Source: Pseudoxanthomonas sp. Root630 (GTDB taxonomy: Bacteria > Pseudomonadota > Gammaproteobacteria > Xanthomonadales > Xanthomonadaceae). Taken from it: a DNA stretch of 64,000 nucleotides. The stretch is taken from NCBI RefSeq assembly GCF_001427585.1, contig NZ_LMGY01000012.1:555231-619230 (forward strand), in the 5' to 3' direction. Each line of letters starts with the position of its first letter. Position 1 is the first letter of the stretch. The notes under the pieces are model-generated. The model was not told the DNA's origin and did not search any database. It worked only from the letters and a program-made list of their open reading frames with translations. This document shows positions 36,422-46,075 of this stretch, piece after piece. The translations under genes were made by a program, and so were the position numbers.

Positions 36422-37669
36422 ATGGCCGACGACACGCTCACCACCGCCACGTACGCCCAGCGCATCGCCTTCGTGTGCGAGATCGCCGGGCGCCTGCACA
36501 GTTACGGCACGACCGCGCAGCGCCTGGAGGGCACCGTCGTCGGCCTGTCCCAACGGCTGGGGCTGGATTGCGAGCCCTGGTCGAATCCCACCGGCCTGAT
36601 CCTGAGTTTCAGCGACCCGGCGCGGCCGCTCGGCGCCAGCGACAGCACGCGGGTGATCCGGCTTGCGCCCGGCGAAACCGACCTGCACAAGCTGAGCGAA
36701 GCGGACCGCATCGCCGACGCCGTGTCGGCCGGCGAGATGAGCATCGCCCAGGGTCACACTGCGCTGCGTGCGCTCGATCGCGCGCGCAGCGTGCGCTGGC
36801 GGGCGATGCAGATCTTCGCCTCCGGCCTGGCGGCGGCGGCCGTGGCAGGCCTGTGGCGGCTGCCATGGCTCGACATGGCGACCGCGGGCCTCATCGGCGT
36901 GATCATCGGCGTGCTCGGCGAGCTGATCGCGCGCCGTCCGCAGATGAAGGAGGCCAGCGATGCGATTTCCGCGCTGGTGGCCGGCTTCGTCGCGATCCTG
37001 ATCGCCAATTTCATCGCGCCGCTGAACCTCAACACGGTGATCATCGCCTCGCTGATCGTGCTGCTGCCCGGCATGGCGCTGACCAATGCGGTGAACGAGC
37101 TCACCAGCCAGCACCTGGTCTCGGGCGTGGCGCGTTTTGCGGGTGCGCTGGCCACCGTGTTGAAGCTCACGGTCGGCAGCATGATCGCGGTGACCCTGGC
37201 GCAACTCTTGGGACTGTATCCGGAGGTGCGCGCCCTGCGTCCGCAGCCGGAATGGGTCGAATGGGCCTCGATGGTGGTGGCGGCCTATGCCTTCGCGGTG
37301 CTGTTCAAGGCGCACCGGCGCGACTACTTCTGGGTGATGGCGGCCGCCATCGCCGGCTACAGCATTTCGCGCTATGCAGGCGCGGCCTGGGGCAGCCCGG
37401 TGGGCATCTTCCTGTCCGCGTTGACGCTCACGGCCGCGGGCAATGCGTTCGCGCGCTGGGCCAACCGGCCGGGCGCGCTGATCCGCGTGCCGGGCATCCT
37501 GATGCTGGTGCCGGGCAGCACGAGCCTGCGTGGATTGCTTACGCTGGTGCAGCAGCAGGACGTGGGCGTCGGGCAATCCGCGCTGCTGGCCGTCACCAAC
37601 GTGGTGATGGCGCTGATCGCGGGCCTGCTGTTCGGCAACCTGCTGATCTCCTCGCGCAAGAATCTCTGA
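36422..37669 (+). CDS. ThrE-like threonine/serine exporter family protein
   Basis: A 415-residue membrane protein. Residues about 10-255 form a ThrE/DUF1212-type domain (FVCEIAGRLHSYGTTAQRLEGTV, then five helices including LVAGFVAILIANFI and VLLPGMALTNAVNELTSQHLVSGVAR). Residues about 270-410 form the second membrane domain (DUF3815/ThrE_2-like: GSPVGIFLSALTLTAAGNAFARW, IRVPGILMLVPGS). Both modules are fused as in ThrE. ATG 36422 is preferred; ATG 36383 is in frame but adds a poor N-terminus. It is followed closely by a terminator. Confidence 0.87.
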   Translation: MADDTLTTATYAQRIAFVCEIAGRLHSYGTTAQRLEGTVVGLSQRLGLDCEPWSNPTGLILSFSDPARPLGASDSTRVIRLAPGETDLHKLSEADRIADAVSAGEMSIAQGHTALRALDRARSVRWRAMQIFASGLAAAAVAGLWRLPWLDMATAGLIGVIIGVLGELIARRPQMKEASDAISALVAGFVAILIANFIAPLNLNTVIIASLIVLLPGMALTNAVNELTSQHLVSGVARFAGALATVLKLTVGSMIAVTLAQLLGLYPEVRALRPQPEWVEWASMVVAAYAFAVLFKAHRRDYFWVMAAAIAGYSISRYAGAAWGSPVGIFLSALTLTAAGNAFARWANRPGALIRVPGILMLVPGSTSLRGLLTLVQQQDVGVGQSALLAVTNVVMALIAGLLFGNLLISSRKNL

Positions 37670-37690
37670 CGCCGCTTGGCGCAAACGAAA

Positions 37691-37713
37691 AACGGGAGGC
37701 CAGGCCTCCCGTT
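37691..37713. terminator. Terminator between the ThrE-like and H-NS-like genes
   Basis: AACGGGAGGCC (37691-37701), one base, GGCCTCCCGTT (37703-37713), then CTTGTTC. The A run on the left (GAAAAA) would serve the convergent H-NS-like gene as well. Confidence 0.75.
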
Positions 37714-37734
37714 CTTGTTCGATCTTGAAGCGCC

Positions 37735-38106
37735 TTACTTCTTCTTGATGAGGAAGTCTTCGGCCTTCTTGCCCTTGGCGATCAGTGCGGCCATCCAGCG
37801 CGGGTGCTTGCCGCGGCCGGTCCAGGTTTCCTTGGGATTGGCCGGGTTGCGGTACTTCGGCGCCACCTTGCCCAGCTTGCGGCCGGCGCGTGAGGCGGCA
37901 GGCTTCGCCGTCGTCTTCGCGGCGGCGCGTCCGGGGGTGCCGAACAGTTCCTCCAGCGTGTAGCCCTCGGCCTTCGCGAACTTGGTGATCTTGCCGCGCA
38001 CCGTGGCGATGGGCGTGCGCTTGGCCAGCTTGGTCTGTTGTTCCTTGGCCTTGGCGATCAGGGCGCCAAGTTCCTTGGCGGACAGGTTACGCAGGTCGAT
38101 CGACAT
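37735..38106 (-). CDS. H-NS family nucleoid-associated protein
   Basis: A 123-residue protein with an N-terminal helix (LRNLSAKELGALIAKAKEQQTKLA) for dimerisation, a basic Ala/Lys linker, and the C-terminal DNA-binding motif PKETWTGRGKHPRWMAALI near residues 91-109, the TWxGRGxxPxW core of H-NS-type proteins. It binds AT-rich DNA and may silence acquired genes. Xanthomonads carry several such genes. It is alone, with 98 bases to proS upstream. Confidence 0.92.
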   Translation of the reverse strand: MSIDLRNLSAKELGALIAKAKEQQTKLAKRTPIATVRGKITKFAKAEGYTLEELFGTPGRAAAKTTAKPAASRAGRKLGKVAPKYRNPANPKETWTGRGKHPRWMAALIAKGKKAEDFLIKKK

Positions 38107-38203
38107 CAACTATCTCCAATCAGGAAGGGAAAGCCCATCCATGGCGGTCGCCCGATCATAAGCGAGCGGGCAAGCGTGGTTCAAACCGCGTCGCCGCCGA
38201 TGC

Positions 38204-39898
38204 TCACCCGCGCAGGCGGGCGAGCAGCTCCTCGCGTCCGATGTTCTCCGCGTCGGTCGCACGGCGTGCGCGGTACTCGAACGTGCCCGCCGCGAGGCCG
38301 CGCTCGGACACCACCACGCGATGCGGGATGCCGATCAGCTCGATGTCGGCGAACATCGCGCCGGGGCGCAGGCCGCGGTCGTCGAGGACGGCTTCGATGC
38401 CGCTCGCCTGCAGGTCCGCCAAGAGCTGCTCGGCCGCCGTGTTCACTGCTGCGTCGTTCTTCGGATTGATCACGCAGACGGCCACGGCCCAGGGCGCCAT
38501 CGGCACGGGCCAGATGATGCCGTTGGCGTCGTGGTTCTGCTCGATCGCGGCGGCGACGATGCGCGACACGCCGATGCCGTAGCAGCCCATCGCAGGCGCG
38601 GCGGCCTTGCCGGCGTCGTCCAGCACGGTGAACTTCATCGCTTCGCTGTACTTGCGGCCGAGCTGGAACACATGGCCGACCTCGATGCCGCGCACGAGGC
38701 GGAGCTCGCCGCCATCGGCGGCCTTGTCGCCTTCCACCACATTGCGAATGTCGGCCACGGTTTCCGGTTCGCCCAGGTCGCGGCCCCAGTTGACGCCTGC
38801 CAGGTGGTAGCCCGCTTCGTTCGCGCCGACGACGAAGTCCGCCATCGCGGCGACGTCGCGGTCGGCGACCACGCGGATCGCCTGGCGCGCATTCACCGGG
38901 CCGAGGAAGCCGGGCTCACTGCCGAGGTGCGCGGCGATCTCCGCCTCGCTGGCCATGCGGTAGTCGGCCAGGCCGGCGACCTTGCCCAGCTTGATCTCGT
39001 TGACGGCGTGGTCACCGCGCACCAACGCCAGCACGAAGCCACCGTCGGTCATCACCGCGATCGACTTCACCGTGCGCTGCAACGGAATACCGAGCAGCGC
39101 GGCGACGTCCTCGCAGGTCTTCTGCGTGGGCGTGGCGACCTTGTTCATCGTTTCCGATGCGGCCGCACGCGGGCCGGGCGCGGCAGCCTGCGCCTTCTCG
39201 ACGTTCGCCGCGTAGTCCGAACCGGTGGAGAAGGCGATGGAGTCTTCGCCCGATTCGGCCAGTACGTGGAATTCCTGCGACGCATCGCCGCCGATGGCGC
39301 CGCTGTCCGCCTGCACCGCGCGGAAATCCAGGCCCAGGCGGGTGAAGATGCGCGTGTACGCCGCATGCATGTTGCGGTACTCGCGCCCCAGGTCTTCGTC
39401 GGTGATGTGGAAGGAGTAGGCGTCCTTCATCACGAACTCGCGCGCGCGCATCACGCCGAAGCGCGGGCGGATCTCATCGCGGAACTTGGTCTGGATCTGG
39501 TAGAAATTGACCGGCAGCTGCTTGTAGCTGGACAGCTCCTGGCGCGCGAAGTCGGTGACCGCTTCCTCGGCCGTCGGGCTGTAGCAGAAGTGCTGTTCCT
39601 TGCGGTCGGTGATCTTCAGCAACTGGCCGCCGAACTTCTCCCAGCGCCCGGTTTCCTCCCACAGCTCGCGCGGCTGGATGGTCGGCATGATCATCTCGAT
39701 CGCGCCGGCGCGGTCCATTTCCTCGCGTACGACGGTCTCCACCTTGCGCAGCACGCGCAGGCCCAGCGGCGACCAGGTGTACAGGCCGGCGGCCAGCTTG
39801 CGGATCATGCCGGCGCGCAGCATCAGCTGGTGGCTGACCAGTTCGGCGTCGGCCGGGGTTTCCTTGGTGGTGCGGAGGTGGAACTGCGACAGGCGCAT
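38204..39898 (-). CDS. proS: Prolyl-tRNA synthetase
   Basis: A 564-residue bacterial-type (ProS type 1) enzyme. Class II motifs are present: motif 1 around [21 protein letters not shown], motif 2 [27 protein letters not shown] and motif 3 [17 protein letters not shown]. Between motifs 2 and 3 lies the editing (INS) domain at about 225-400, with [18 protein letters not shown]. The C-terminal anticodon-binding domain ends the protein. ATG 39898 ([15 protein letters not shown]) is chosen over ATG 39904, two codons earlier. Confidence 0.96.
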   Translation of the reverse strand: MRLSQFHLRTTKETPADAELVSHQLMLRAGMIRKLAAGLYTWSPLGLRVLRKVETVVREEMDRAGAIEMIMPTIQPRELWEETGRWEKFGGQLLKITDRKEQHFCYSPTAEEAVTDFARQELSSYKQLPVNFYQIQTKFRDEIRPRFGVMRAREFVMKDAYSFHITDEDLGREYRNMHAAYTRIFTRLGLDFRAVQADSGAIGGDASQEFHVLAESGEDSIAFSTGSDYAANVEKAQAAAPGPRAAASETMNKVATPTQKTCEDVAALLGIPLQRTVKSIAVMTDGGFVLALVRGDHAVNEIKLGKVAGLADYRMASEAEIAAHLGSEPGFLGPVNARQAIRVVADRDVAAMADFVVGANEAGYHLAGVNWGRDLGEPETVADIRNVVEGDKAADGGELRLVRGIEVGHVFQLGRKYSEAMKFTVLDDAGKAAAPAMGCYGIGVSRIVAAAIEQNHDANGIIWPVPMAPWAVAVCVINPKNDAAVNTAAEQLLADLQASGIEAVLDDRGLRPGAMFADIELIGIPHRVVVSERGLAAGTFEYRARRATDAENIGREELLARLRG

Positions 39899-39959
39899 CG
39901 GCATCGGCGTTCAGGGGGACGAATCGCCTATTTTGCCAGCCTTGACCGCTCGCGGGGCG

Positions 39960-40238
39960 CTATTCCTGCGTATCGACGCCGTCGCCGCTCACCCGGACGC
40001 CTGCAGGCGTGTCGCGGTCGATGCGCTCGTAATGTCGCCCTTTCGGCGGTTGTTCGGTGACCTGGAGGACACCGGCATCATCGCGCCAACGGTAGAGCGA
40101 TGGGCGGGTGTCGACGGCGGCGGCCTTCTGCCGCGCCTCCCGTCGTTGATCGCCGTGGCCAGCCTCATCCCGGGAAAACCACCAGGCGACGCCGGCGCCG
40201 ATCAGCAGGCCCGCCGCGATGGCCAACCAGGCGCGCAT
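39960..40238 (-). CDS. DUF4124-type small membrane-anchored protein
   Basis: A 92-residue protein with one N-terminal membrane helix or uncleaved signal (LAIAAGLLIGAGVAWWF) and a short beta-rich domain with LYRWRDDAGVLQVTEQPPKG near residue 48. The YRWRD..G..Q.T..PP pattern is the DUF4124 signature. Function unknown. Eight bases separate it from a second DUF4124 gene upstream, so the pair probably forms one transcript. Confidence 0.8.
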   Translation of the reverse strand: MRAWLAIAAGLLIGAGVAWWFSRDEAGHGDQRREARQKAAAVDTRPSLYRWRDDAGVLQVTEQPPKGRHYERIDRDTPAGVRVSGDGVDTQE

Positions 40239-40246
40239 CCGCCGGC

Positions 40247-40636
40247 TCAGGCGCCAGCGGGGCAGTAGGCCTTCACGGCCGCTTCGGCGAGGGCTCGCTG
40301 GTTGGCGCGTGCCGTTTCATCCAGGGTCGCATCGGGCTTTCCGTCGCCATCGGTATCCTGGCGGACCACGGTATTGCTGCTGGCCAGGATCCGCAGGTTC
40401 GCCCGCGCGCCCGTGCACTGCGCGTTCTCGACGGATTTGCCGGCAGGCTGTGTTTCCACGGGGGCCGCGCCGTACTGGTTGATCCGGCGGTTCCGGACCT
40501 CCTGGCTGGGCGGCGGCGTATCCGAGTAGTGGGTGACGCCGTTCTTGTCCTTCCACTGGTAGACCTGCTGGGCCTGCACGGTGGAGGCTACGGCGAGGCA
40601 CAGCGCCAGCGCGGCGAGGCAGGGGGCGAGGCGCAT
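40247..40636 (-). CDS. DUF4124 domain secreted protein
   Basis: A 129-residue protein with a cleaved signal peptide (ending STVQAQ, about residue 23). The DUF4124 domain follows at once: VYQWKDKNGVTHYSDTPPPS. The C-terminal half has an aspartate-rich RQDTDGDGKPDATLDETA stretch that looks like a calcium-binding loop, and two cysteines. Function unknown, periplasmic by signal. It precedes a second, shorter DUF4124 protein. Confidence 0.85.
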   Translation of the reverse strand: MRLAPCLAALALCLAVASTVQAQQVYQWKDKNGVTHYSDTPPPSQEVRNRRINQYGAAPVETQPAGKSVENAQCTGARANLRILASSNTVVRQDTDGDGKPDATLDETARANQRALAEAAVKAYCPAGA

Positions 40637-40728
40637 GGCAGGCTCCGGGATCGAGGAGCCCCGATTGCAGCACCCCTAGGCCGTGCAGGCAAGCCGGGGC
40701 GCGGACGGCTTGGGCTAAACTGGGACCC

Positions 40729-41508
40729 ATGAACGAAATCAAGCCGCCCCCGCGTTCGCGCGGGATCTACCTGTTGCCCAACCTGTTCACCACCGCGGGC
40801 CTGTTCGCCGGGTTCTTCGCGATCATCGCCGCCGCCAACGGACAGTTCGTCAATGCGGCCATCGCCGTGTTCGTGGCGGGCCTGATGGACGGCATCGACG
40901 GGCGGGTGGCGCGACTGACCGGCACCAGCAGCGACTTCGGCGTGCAGTACGACTCGCTCGCCGACCTGGTCAGCTTCGGCCTGGCGCCGTCGCTGGTGAT
41001 GTACCACTGGTCGCTGTCGGCACTGAAGTTCGACGGCGGCGTGATGGGGCGCGTCGGTTGGGTGGTGGCGTTCCTGTATGCCGCGTGCGCCGCGCTGCGG
41101 CTGGCCCGTTTCAATACGCAGGTCGGGACGGTGGACAAGCGCTGGTTCATCGGCCTGGCCAGTCCGGCCGCCGCAGGGCTGATGATGTCGTTCGTCTGGG
41201 CGTTCGCCGATGGCGAGCTGGGCTGGACCGGCGAAGAGCTCCGCTATGTGGCGCTGGCGGTGACGCTGGTGGCGGCGTTGCTGATGGTCAGCCGCATCCG
41301 CTTCTGGAGTTTCAAGGGCACCGGCGAGGGCGGCGCGAAAGCCGACCGCATTCCCTTCGTGGTGCTGGCGCTGGTGCCGCTGGTGCTGGCGATCCTCTTC
41401 ATCGACCTGCCGCGCACGCTGTTCGCGGTAGGCGTGGTCTACGCGCTGTCCGGGCCGGCCTACTGGCTGTGGCAGCGTACCCGTCGTACCCGGGACGGCG
41501 TCGCATGA
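40729..41508 (+). CDS. pssA: CDP-diacylglycerol-serine O-phosphatidyltransferase
   Basis: A 259-residue membrane enzyme making phosphatidylserine, precursor of phosphatidylethanolamine. The CDP-alcohol phosphotransferase motif is complete: DGIDGRVARLTGTSSDFGVQYDSLAD near residues 50-75 (DGxxAR...G...D...D). Helices flank it, and YLLPNLFTTAGLFAGF is the usual start. The type II (membrane) PssA is normal for this family. The stop overlaps the holD-like start by four bases (ATGA). Confidence 0.94.
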   Translation: MNEIKPPPRSRGIYLLPNLFTTAGLFAGFFAIIAAANGQFVNAAIAVFVAGLMDGIDGRVARLTGTSSDFGVQYDSLADLVSFGLAPSLVMYHWSLSALKFDGGVMGRVGWVVAFLYAACAALRLARFNTQVGTVDKRWFIGLASPAAAGLMMSFVWAFADGELGWTGEELRYVALAVTLVAALLMVSRIRFWSFKGTGEGGAKADRIPFVVLALVPLVLAILFIDLPRTLFAVGVVYALSGPAYWLWQRTRRTRDGVA

Positions 41509-41936
41509 TGCCGGCGGCGGACCGCTTGTGGTCGGCCGAGCAGCAGGGCTGGCTGGGCGCGCTCGGGCATACCGTCTACTTGCCGGCCGACTGGCCGACC
41601 GAAGCCGGCGCGCCGACGCAGGTCGTGGAACCGGCCGCTGTGCGTGCCGAGCGCGAACCAGCGGTTGCGCCGTCCCGTGCTCGCCCGCCTGCGCGTGAAG
41701 CGGTGGAGCGGCCCGCGCCCACGCGTGCCGCGTCGGCGCCGCGCGCACCAGGCTCGCGCCTGCCGGACCGCCTGCATTTCGCGTTGATCCGTGCGTCGGG
41801 CTGCAATCCGAATGCGCCCGGTGCGGCGGAGCTGTTCGCGCAATGGCCCAGCTCCGCGGCGTTGCGCGGTGATCCTGCGGCCAAGCGTGCGTTGTGGCCC
41901 ACCTTGCGCCGGCTGCGGCGGGGCACGCCGGCATGA
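41505..41936 (+). CDS. holD: Probable HolD-like protein (DNA polymerase III psi subunit)
   Basis: A 143-residue protein between pssA and rimI, overlapping both by ATGA. The N-terminal 30 residues (DRLWSAEQQGWLGALGHTVYLP) and the C-terminus (SSAALRGDPAAKRALWPTLRRL) resemble E. coli HolD, which, as I recall it, ends LRANPTARAALWQQI. The middle (residues about 35-90) is a Pro/Ala/Arg linker. In E. coli holD lies directly before rimI, and I recall the Pseudomonas psi gene in the same place. holC, its partner, lies at 46076-46498. HolD diverges strongly, so the call rests on position and two short motifs. Confidence 0.62.
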   Translation: MMPAADRLWSAEQQGWLGALGHTVYLPADWPTEAGAPTQVVEPAAVRAEREPAVAPSRARPPAREAVERPAPTRAASAPRAPGSRLPDRLHFALIRASGCNPNAPGAAELFAQWPSSAALRGDPAAKRALWPTLRRLRRGTPA

Positions 41937-42442
41937 GTGCGTTGGGCGTCGAGACCTCACCGGCGTCCACCCCCAGCCTGCGGCCGATGCGCGAGGCCGA
42001 CCTGGACGCCGTGCTGGCGATCGAGCAGCGCGGTTATCCCTTTCCGTGGACGCGCGGGATCTTCCGTGACTGCCTGAAGGCGGGTTATCCGTCGTGGGTG
42101 CTGACCGAGCACGGTCTGGTGATCGGCTATGGGTTGCTGAGCATCGCCGCCGACGAAGCGCACGTGCTGAACATCTGCATCGCCCCGGAGCGGCAGGGGC
42201 GGGGGCTGGGCCGGTACCTGCTGCGTGCACTGGTCAAGATCGCGCGCGACCTGCGCGCCCAGCGCGTGTTCCTGGAAGTGCGTCCGTCCAATCCGGGCGC
42301 CATCGCGCTGTACCACAGCGAGGGCTTCAACGAGATCGGCCGCCGGCCGCGTTACTACCCGGCCCGCGACGGCCGCGAGGACGCCCTGGTGATGGCGATC
42401 GAACTGGTCGCCGACGACATCACCACGATGCCGCCGTTGTAG
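41933..42442 (+). CDS. rimI: Ribosomal protein S18 alanine N-acetyltransferase
   Basis: A 169-residue GNAT enzyme. The acetyl-CoA loop is APERQGRGLGRYLL near residue 83, preceded by EAHVLNICI; the C-terminal half has EVRPSNPGAIALYHSEGFNEIGRRPRYYP with the RRPxYY typical of RimI. The first 20 residues are an extra tail; GTG or ATG starts further in would be shorter. It acetylates the N-terminus of S18 and possibly other proteins. It overlaps the holD-like gene by four bases. Confidence 0.93.
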   Translation: MSALGVETSPASTPSLRPMREADLDAVLAIEQRGYPFPWTRGIFRDCLKAGYPSWVLTEHGLVIGYGLLSIAADEAHVLNICIAPERQGRGLGRYLLRALVKIARDLRAQRVFLEVRPSNPGAIALYHSEGFNEIGRRPRYYPARDGREDALVMAIELVADDITTMPPL

Positions 42443-42468
42443 GGCGAGCCTCGCGGCAATGTTTCCAA

Positions 42469-42497
42469 CGTCATCCCGGCTTTCGCCGGGATGACGG
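42469..42497. repeat. Palindromic repeat, copy 1
   Basis: CGTCATCCCGGC / GCCGGGATGACG, a near-perfect palindrome around TTTC. This is the common dispersed GC-rich palindrome type of proteobacterial intergenic regions. It could act as a terminator for rimI, although no T tract follows. Confidence 0.7.
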
Positions 42498-42520
42498 AAA
42501 ACAATCGGCCCGGTCTTTGT

Positions 42521-42550
42521 CCGTCATTCCCGCGGAAGCGGGAATCCATC
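42521..42550. repeat. Palindromic repeat, copy 2 (variant)
   Basis: CGTCATTCCCGCGG followed by AAGCGGGAATCCATC. Same family as the copy at 42469 but with the arms TTCCCGC/GCGGGAA. Confidence 0.65.
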
Positions 42551-42590
42551 CTGCTTCCGGCGCTGCCGGGGAGCGGATCGCGACGTCAAC

Positions 42591-42620
42591 GTGGATCCCA
42601 GCTTTGGCCGGGATGACGGC
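42591..42620. repeat. Palindromic repeat, copy 3 (variant, opposite mix of arms)
   Basis: GTGGATCCCAGCTTTGGCCGGGATGACGG. The right arm matches copy 1 exactly (GGCCGGGATGACGG), and the left arm resembles the GGATTCCC form of copy 2. The gap 42443-42653 otherwise holds nothing recognisable. Confidence 0.65.
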
Positions 42621-42653
42621 GACGGTCGGAACTGGGGCGCGGGCCCTCGGGCA

Positions 42654-43082
42654 CTAAAGCCAGCGTCGGACGCGAGCGCGGTATGCCTCGTATGCGGCCC
42701 CGAACGTCGCCGAAAGCGCGCGCTCCTCCGGCAGGATCTGGTATCGGGTGACGAACGCCATGTACAACGGCGCACCCACGCACGCGGCGGGATGCCGCAG
42801 CCAGCACGCCCAGGCGACCAGCAGCAGGGCGTGCCCCAGATACATCGGATTGCGCGAGAGGCGATGCAGTCCGGTGGTCACCAGCACGCGCGACGACGCC
42901 GGACGAAGCGGGTTCACCGTGGTGCCTGCCCGGCCGAAGGCGAGCTTCGGCCAAAGATTGAACAGCAGGCCGAGGGCCGCGAGCGACGCGACCAGCGCCG
43001 AGCGCAGCGCCGACGGCAGCGCGATGAATCCCGCAGGCCAGAGATGCACGGCACCCCAGGCGATGGCGCCGCACAGCACCAT
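42654..43082 (-). CDS. Isoprenylcysteine carboxyl methyltransferase-family membrane protein
   Basis: A roughly 142-residue membrane protein with four hydrophobic segments. The C-terminal half carries the family pattern: LVTTGLHRLSRNPMYLGHALLLVAWACWL, then PEERALSATFGAAYEAYRARVRRWL, matching the ICMT/PEMT-type (DUF1295-like) SAM-dependent methyltransferases. Bacterial members have no known protein prenyl substrate; lipid or small-molecule methylation is possible. The start is uncertain: ATG 43082 is used, with GTG 43085 and a CTG at 43112 as longer options. It follows valS by 35 bases. Confidence 0.75.
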   Translation of the reverse strand: MVLCGAIAWGAVHLWPAGFIALPSALRSALVASLAALGLLFNLWPKLAFGRAGTTVNPLRPASSRVLVTTGLHRLSRNPMYLGHALLLVAWACWLRHPAACVGAPLYMAFVTRYQILPEERALSATFGAAYEAYRARVRRWL

Positions 43083-43117
43083 CACGACCGGGGGCGGGGC
43101 GCAGGTCTCCAGCCGGT

Positions 43118-46006
43118 TCAGAGTTTCGCGCGCTGCCCGTGCAGGGCGGCAAGCTGGCCGCTCCAGTCGGCCAGGCGCTGGCGCTCCTGGTCGATCACCG
43201 CCGGCGGCACCTTGTCGGTGAACTTGGCCAGCTTGGCCTCGCTCTTGTCCTTCTCGCCAGCGACGCGCGCGATCTCCTTGTCCAGGCGCGCACGCTCGGC
43301 GTCCAGATCGACCAGACCCTCCAGCGGCACCAGCAGCTTCAGCTCGCCGACCACCGCGGCCGCGGAGGCGGGCGCATCGGTGCCGGCCTCCAACCACGCG
43401 ATGTTGTCCAGCTTCAGCAGGAACGACAGCGACGAAGTGAAGCGCGTGATACGGGCGCGGTCGTTGTCGTTGCCGTCCTGCAGGCGCAGAGCGATGGTCT
43501 TGGCGGGCGACACGTTCAGCTCGCTGCGCACGCGACGCAAGGTCGACACCATCGTCTTCAGCCACTCCACGTCGGCTTCGGCTTGCGCGTAGTCCTGGCC
43601 GGCGAAGTCGCTGGTGGCCGGGTAGGGGCGCAGCGAGACGGTGCCGCCGTCGATGCCGAGCTTCGGCGCGACCTGCTGCCATAGCTCCTCGGTGACGAAC
43701 GGGGTCAGCGGGTGCAGCAGGCGCAGCAGCGTTTCCAGTACGTGCAGCAGCGTGTGGCGCGTGCTGTCGGCGGCAGTCGCGTCATCGCCATTGAGCGCGG
43801 GCTTGGCGAGTTCGACGAACCAGTCGCAGAATTCGTTCCACGCGAACTCGTACAGCGCCTGCGACAGCAGGTCGAAGCGGTACGCGGCGAACTGCGTTTC
43901 GACTTCCGCAACCACCTTGGTCAGGCGCGAGAGGATCCACTTTTCGGCATCCGTCTTCGGCTGCGGCGCGCCGCTGGCGGTGAAGCCGTCGGTGTTCATC
44001 AGCACGAAGCGGGTGGCATTCCACAGCTTGTTGCAGAAGTTCTTGTAGCCCTCGGCGCGGCCCATGTCGAACTTGATGTCGCGACCGTGGGTCGCCAGCG
44101 CGGCGATGGTGAAGCGCAGCGCGTCGGCGCCGTGCGGCACGATGCCATCCGGGAATTCCTTGCGCGTGGCCCTCTCGATCTTCGGCGCGTCACTGGGCTT
44201 CATCAGGTTCGTCGTGCGCTTGGCGACCAGGTCTTCCAGCGAGATGCCGTCGATGATGTCCAGCGGGTCGAGCACGTTGCCCTTCGACTTGGACATCTTC
44301 TGGCCGTCCTTGTCGCGGATCAGGCCGGTCATGTACACGTCGCGGAACGGCACCTGGCCGACGAAGCTGTCGGTGGCCATGACCATGCGCGCCACCCAGA
44401 AGAAGATGATGTCGAAGCCGGTGACCAGCACCGACGACGGCAGGTAGCGGTCGAAGCCGCGCTCCGCCATCGCCTTCGTGTCCGGCCAGCCCATCGTGCT
44501 GAACGGCCACAGCTGCGAGGAGAACCAGGTCTCCAGCACGTCTTCGTCGCGGCGAAGGCCGTTGGTCTTTAGCGTCTCTATCCTTTGTTCGAGTTCTTCC
44601 GTTGATGCGGGCGACAGATCGCCGGATTCCAAGAGCTTCAGTTCGAGAAGCTCTCTTAGAAGTGCGGCGACTTTGGCATCGAAAGCCTCCCGTGCAGCTC
44701 CTTCGGTACGAGCAACGTAACATTCGTCCTCGGCGTCGAACCAAGCGGGAATGCGATGGCCCCACCAGAGCTGGCGGCTGATGCACCAGTCCTGGATGTT
44801 CTCCATCCAGTGGCGGTAAGTGTTGATCCAGTTCGGCGGGACGAACTTCACTTCGCCCGGCTTTCCATCAATACCGCCGACGAGTTCCAGGCCGCGCTTG
44901 GCCAGGCCATCCATCTTCACGAACCACTGGTCGGTCAGGTAGGGCTCGATCACCTGGTTGGTACGGTCGCCGCGCGGCACCTGCAGCTTGTGCGGTTTGG
45001 TTTCGACCAGCAGGCCGAGATCCTCGAGGTCCGCGAGCACGACCTTGCGCGCTTCGTAGCGGTCCAGGCCGCGGTACTTCTCCGGCGCGTTCTCGTTGAT
45101 CGCCGCGGTCGGCGTCAGCAGATTGATCAGCGGCAGGTCGTGGCGCAGGCCCACCTGGTAGTCGTTGAAGTCGTGCGCGGGCGTGACCTTCACCACGCCG
45201 GTACCGAACTCGCGGTCGACGTAGTCGTCGGCGATGACCGGGATCTCGCGCTCGGTCAGCGGCAGCTTCACCGTCTTGCCGATCAGGTGCGCGTAGCGCT
45301 CGTCTTCCGGGTGCACCATCACCGCAGTGTCGCCGAGCATGGTTTCCGGGCGCGTCGTCGCGACCACCAGCGAACCGTTGCCGTCCGCGAGCGGGTATTC
45401 GATCGACCACAGGAAGCCGTCTTCCTCGACGTTCTCCACTTCCAGGTCGGAGATCGCCGTCTTCAGCACCGGATCCCAGTTGACCAGGCGCTGGCCGCGG
45501 TAGATCAGGCCCTGCTCGTGCCAACGCACGAAGGCTTCGATGACGGCTTTCGATGCCGCTTCGTCCATGGTGAACGTGCTACGCGACCAGTCGCCCGACG
45601 CGCCCATGCGGCGCATCTGACGCTCGATGGTGTCGCCGGACTGCGCCTTCCACTCCCACACCTTGGCGATGAAGCCGTCGCGGCCCAGCGAGTCGCGCGT
45701 CTCGCCCTTGCCTTCCTGCGCCAGGTTGCGGCTGACCACCATCTCCGTCGCGATGCCGGCGTGGTCGGTGCCCATCTGCCACAGCGTGTCGTAGCCGCGC
45801 ATGCGGTGGTAGCGCACCAGCGCGTCCATCAGCGTGTGCTGGAACGCGTGGCCCATGTGCAGCGTGCCGGTGACGTTCGGCGGCGGCAGCAGCACGGTGT
45901 AGGGCTGGCCGGTACCGCTCGGCTTGAAGTAGCCGGCGGCTTCCCACTGCGCATAGAGGCGGGATTCGAAGGATTTCGGGTCGTAACTGGAGGCGAGGTC
46001 GGTCAT
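43118..46006 (-). CDS. valS: Valyl-tRNA synthetase with an in-frame insert
   Basis: A 962-residue class I enzyme. It has [15 protein letters not shown] (HIGH motif) near residue 41, an editing domain with [13 protein letters not shown] near 217, [13 protein letters not shown] (KMSKS) near 570, the anticodon-binding domain and a C-terminal coiled coil ([22 protein letters not shown]). Between [20 protein letters not shown] and [13 protein letters not shown] there are about 50 residues, where E. coli ValS has roughly 16 as I recall it. That extra part is helical and rich in Leu/Glu (residues about 440-480) and uses rare codons. The gene is followed by an ICMT-family gene; holC and pepA lie upstream on the same strand. 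Confidence 0.95.
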   Translation of the reverse strand: MTDLASSYDPKSFESRLYAQWEAAGYFKPSGTGQPYTVLLPPPNVTGTLHMGHAFQHTLMDALVRYHRMRGYDTLWQMGTDHAGIATEMVVSRNLAQEGKGETRDSLGRDGFIAKVWEWKAQSGDTIERQMRRMGASGDWSRSTFTMDEAASKAVIEAFVRWHEQGLIYRGQRLVNWDPVLKTAISDLEVENVEEDGFLWSIEYPLADGNGSLVVATTRPETMLGDTAVMVHPEDERYAHLIGKTVKLPLTEREIPVIADDYVDREFGTGVVKVTPAHDFNDYQVGLRHDLPLINLLTPTAAINENAPEKYRGLDRYEARKVVLADLEDLGLLVETKPHKLQVPRGDRTNQVIEPYLTDQWFVKMDGLAKRGLELVGGIDGKPGEVKFVPPNWINTYRHWMENIQDWCISRQLWWGHRIPAWFDAEDECYVARTEGAAREAFDAKVAALLRELLELKLLESGDLSPASTEELEQRIETLKTNGLRRDEDVLETWFSSQLWPFSTMGWPDTKAMAERGFDRYLPSSVLVTGFDIIFFWVARMVMATDSFVGQVPFRDVYMTGLIRDKDGQKMSKSKGNVLDPLDIIDGISLEDLVAKRTTNLMKPSDAPKIERATRKEFPDGIVPHGADALRFTIAALATHGRDIKFDMGRAEGYKNFCNKLWNATRFVLMNTDGFTASGAPQPKTDAEKWILSRLTKVVAEVETQFAAYRFDLLSQALYEFAWNEFCDWFVELAKPALNGDDATAADSTRHTLLHVLETLLRLLHPLTPFVTEELWQQVAPKLGIDGGTVSLRPYPATSDFAGQDYAQAEADVEWLKTMVSTLRRVRSELNVSPAKTIALRLQDGNDNDRARITRFTSSLSFLLKLDNIAWLEAGTDAPASAAAVVGELKLLVPLEGLVDLDAERARLDKEIARVAGEKDKSEAKLAKFTDKVPPAVIDQERQRLADWSGQLAALHGQRAKL

Positions 46007-46075
46007 CGTGTCGGTGTGGTTGCTGCGATCGCGCGAACGCGGATCGCGTGGTCAGCGGCGGGGCCGCCGAGGGCG

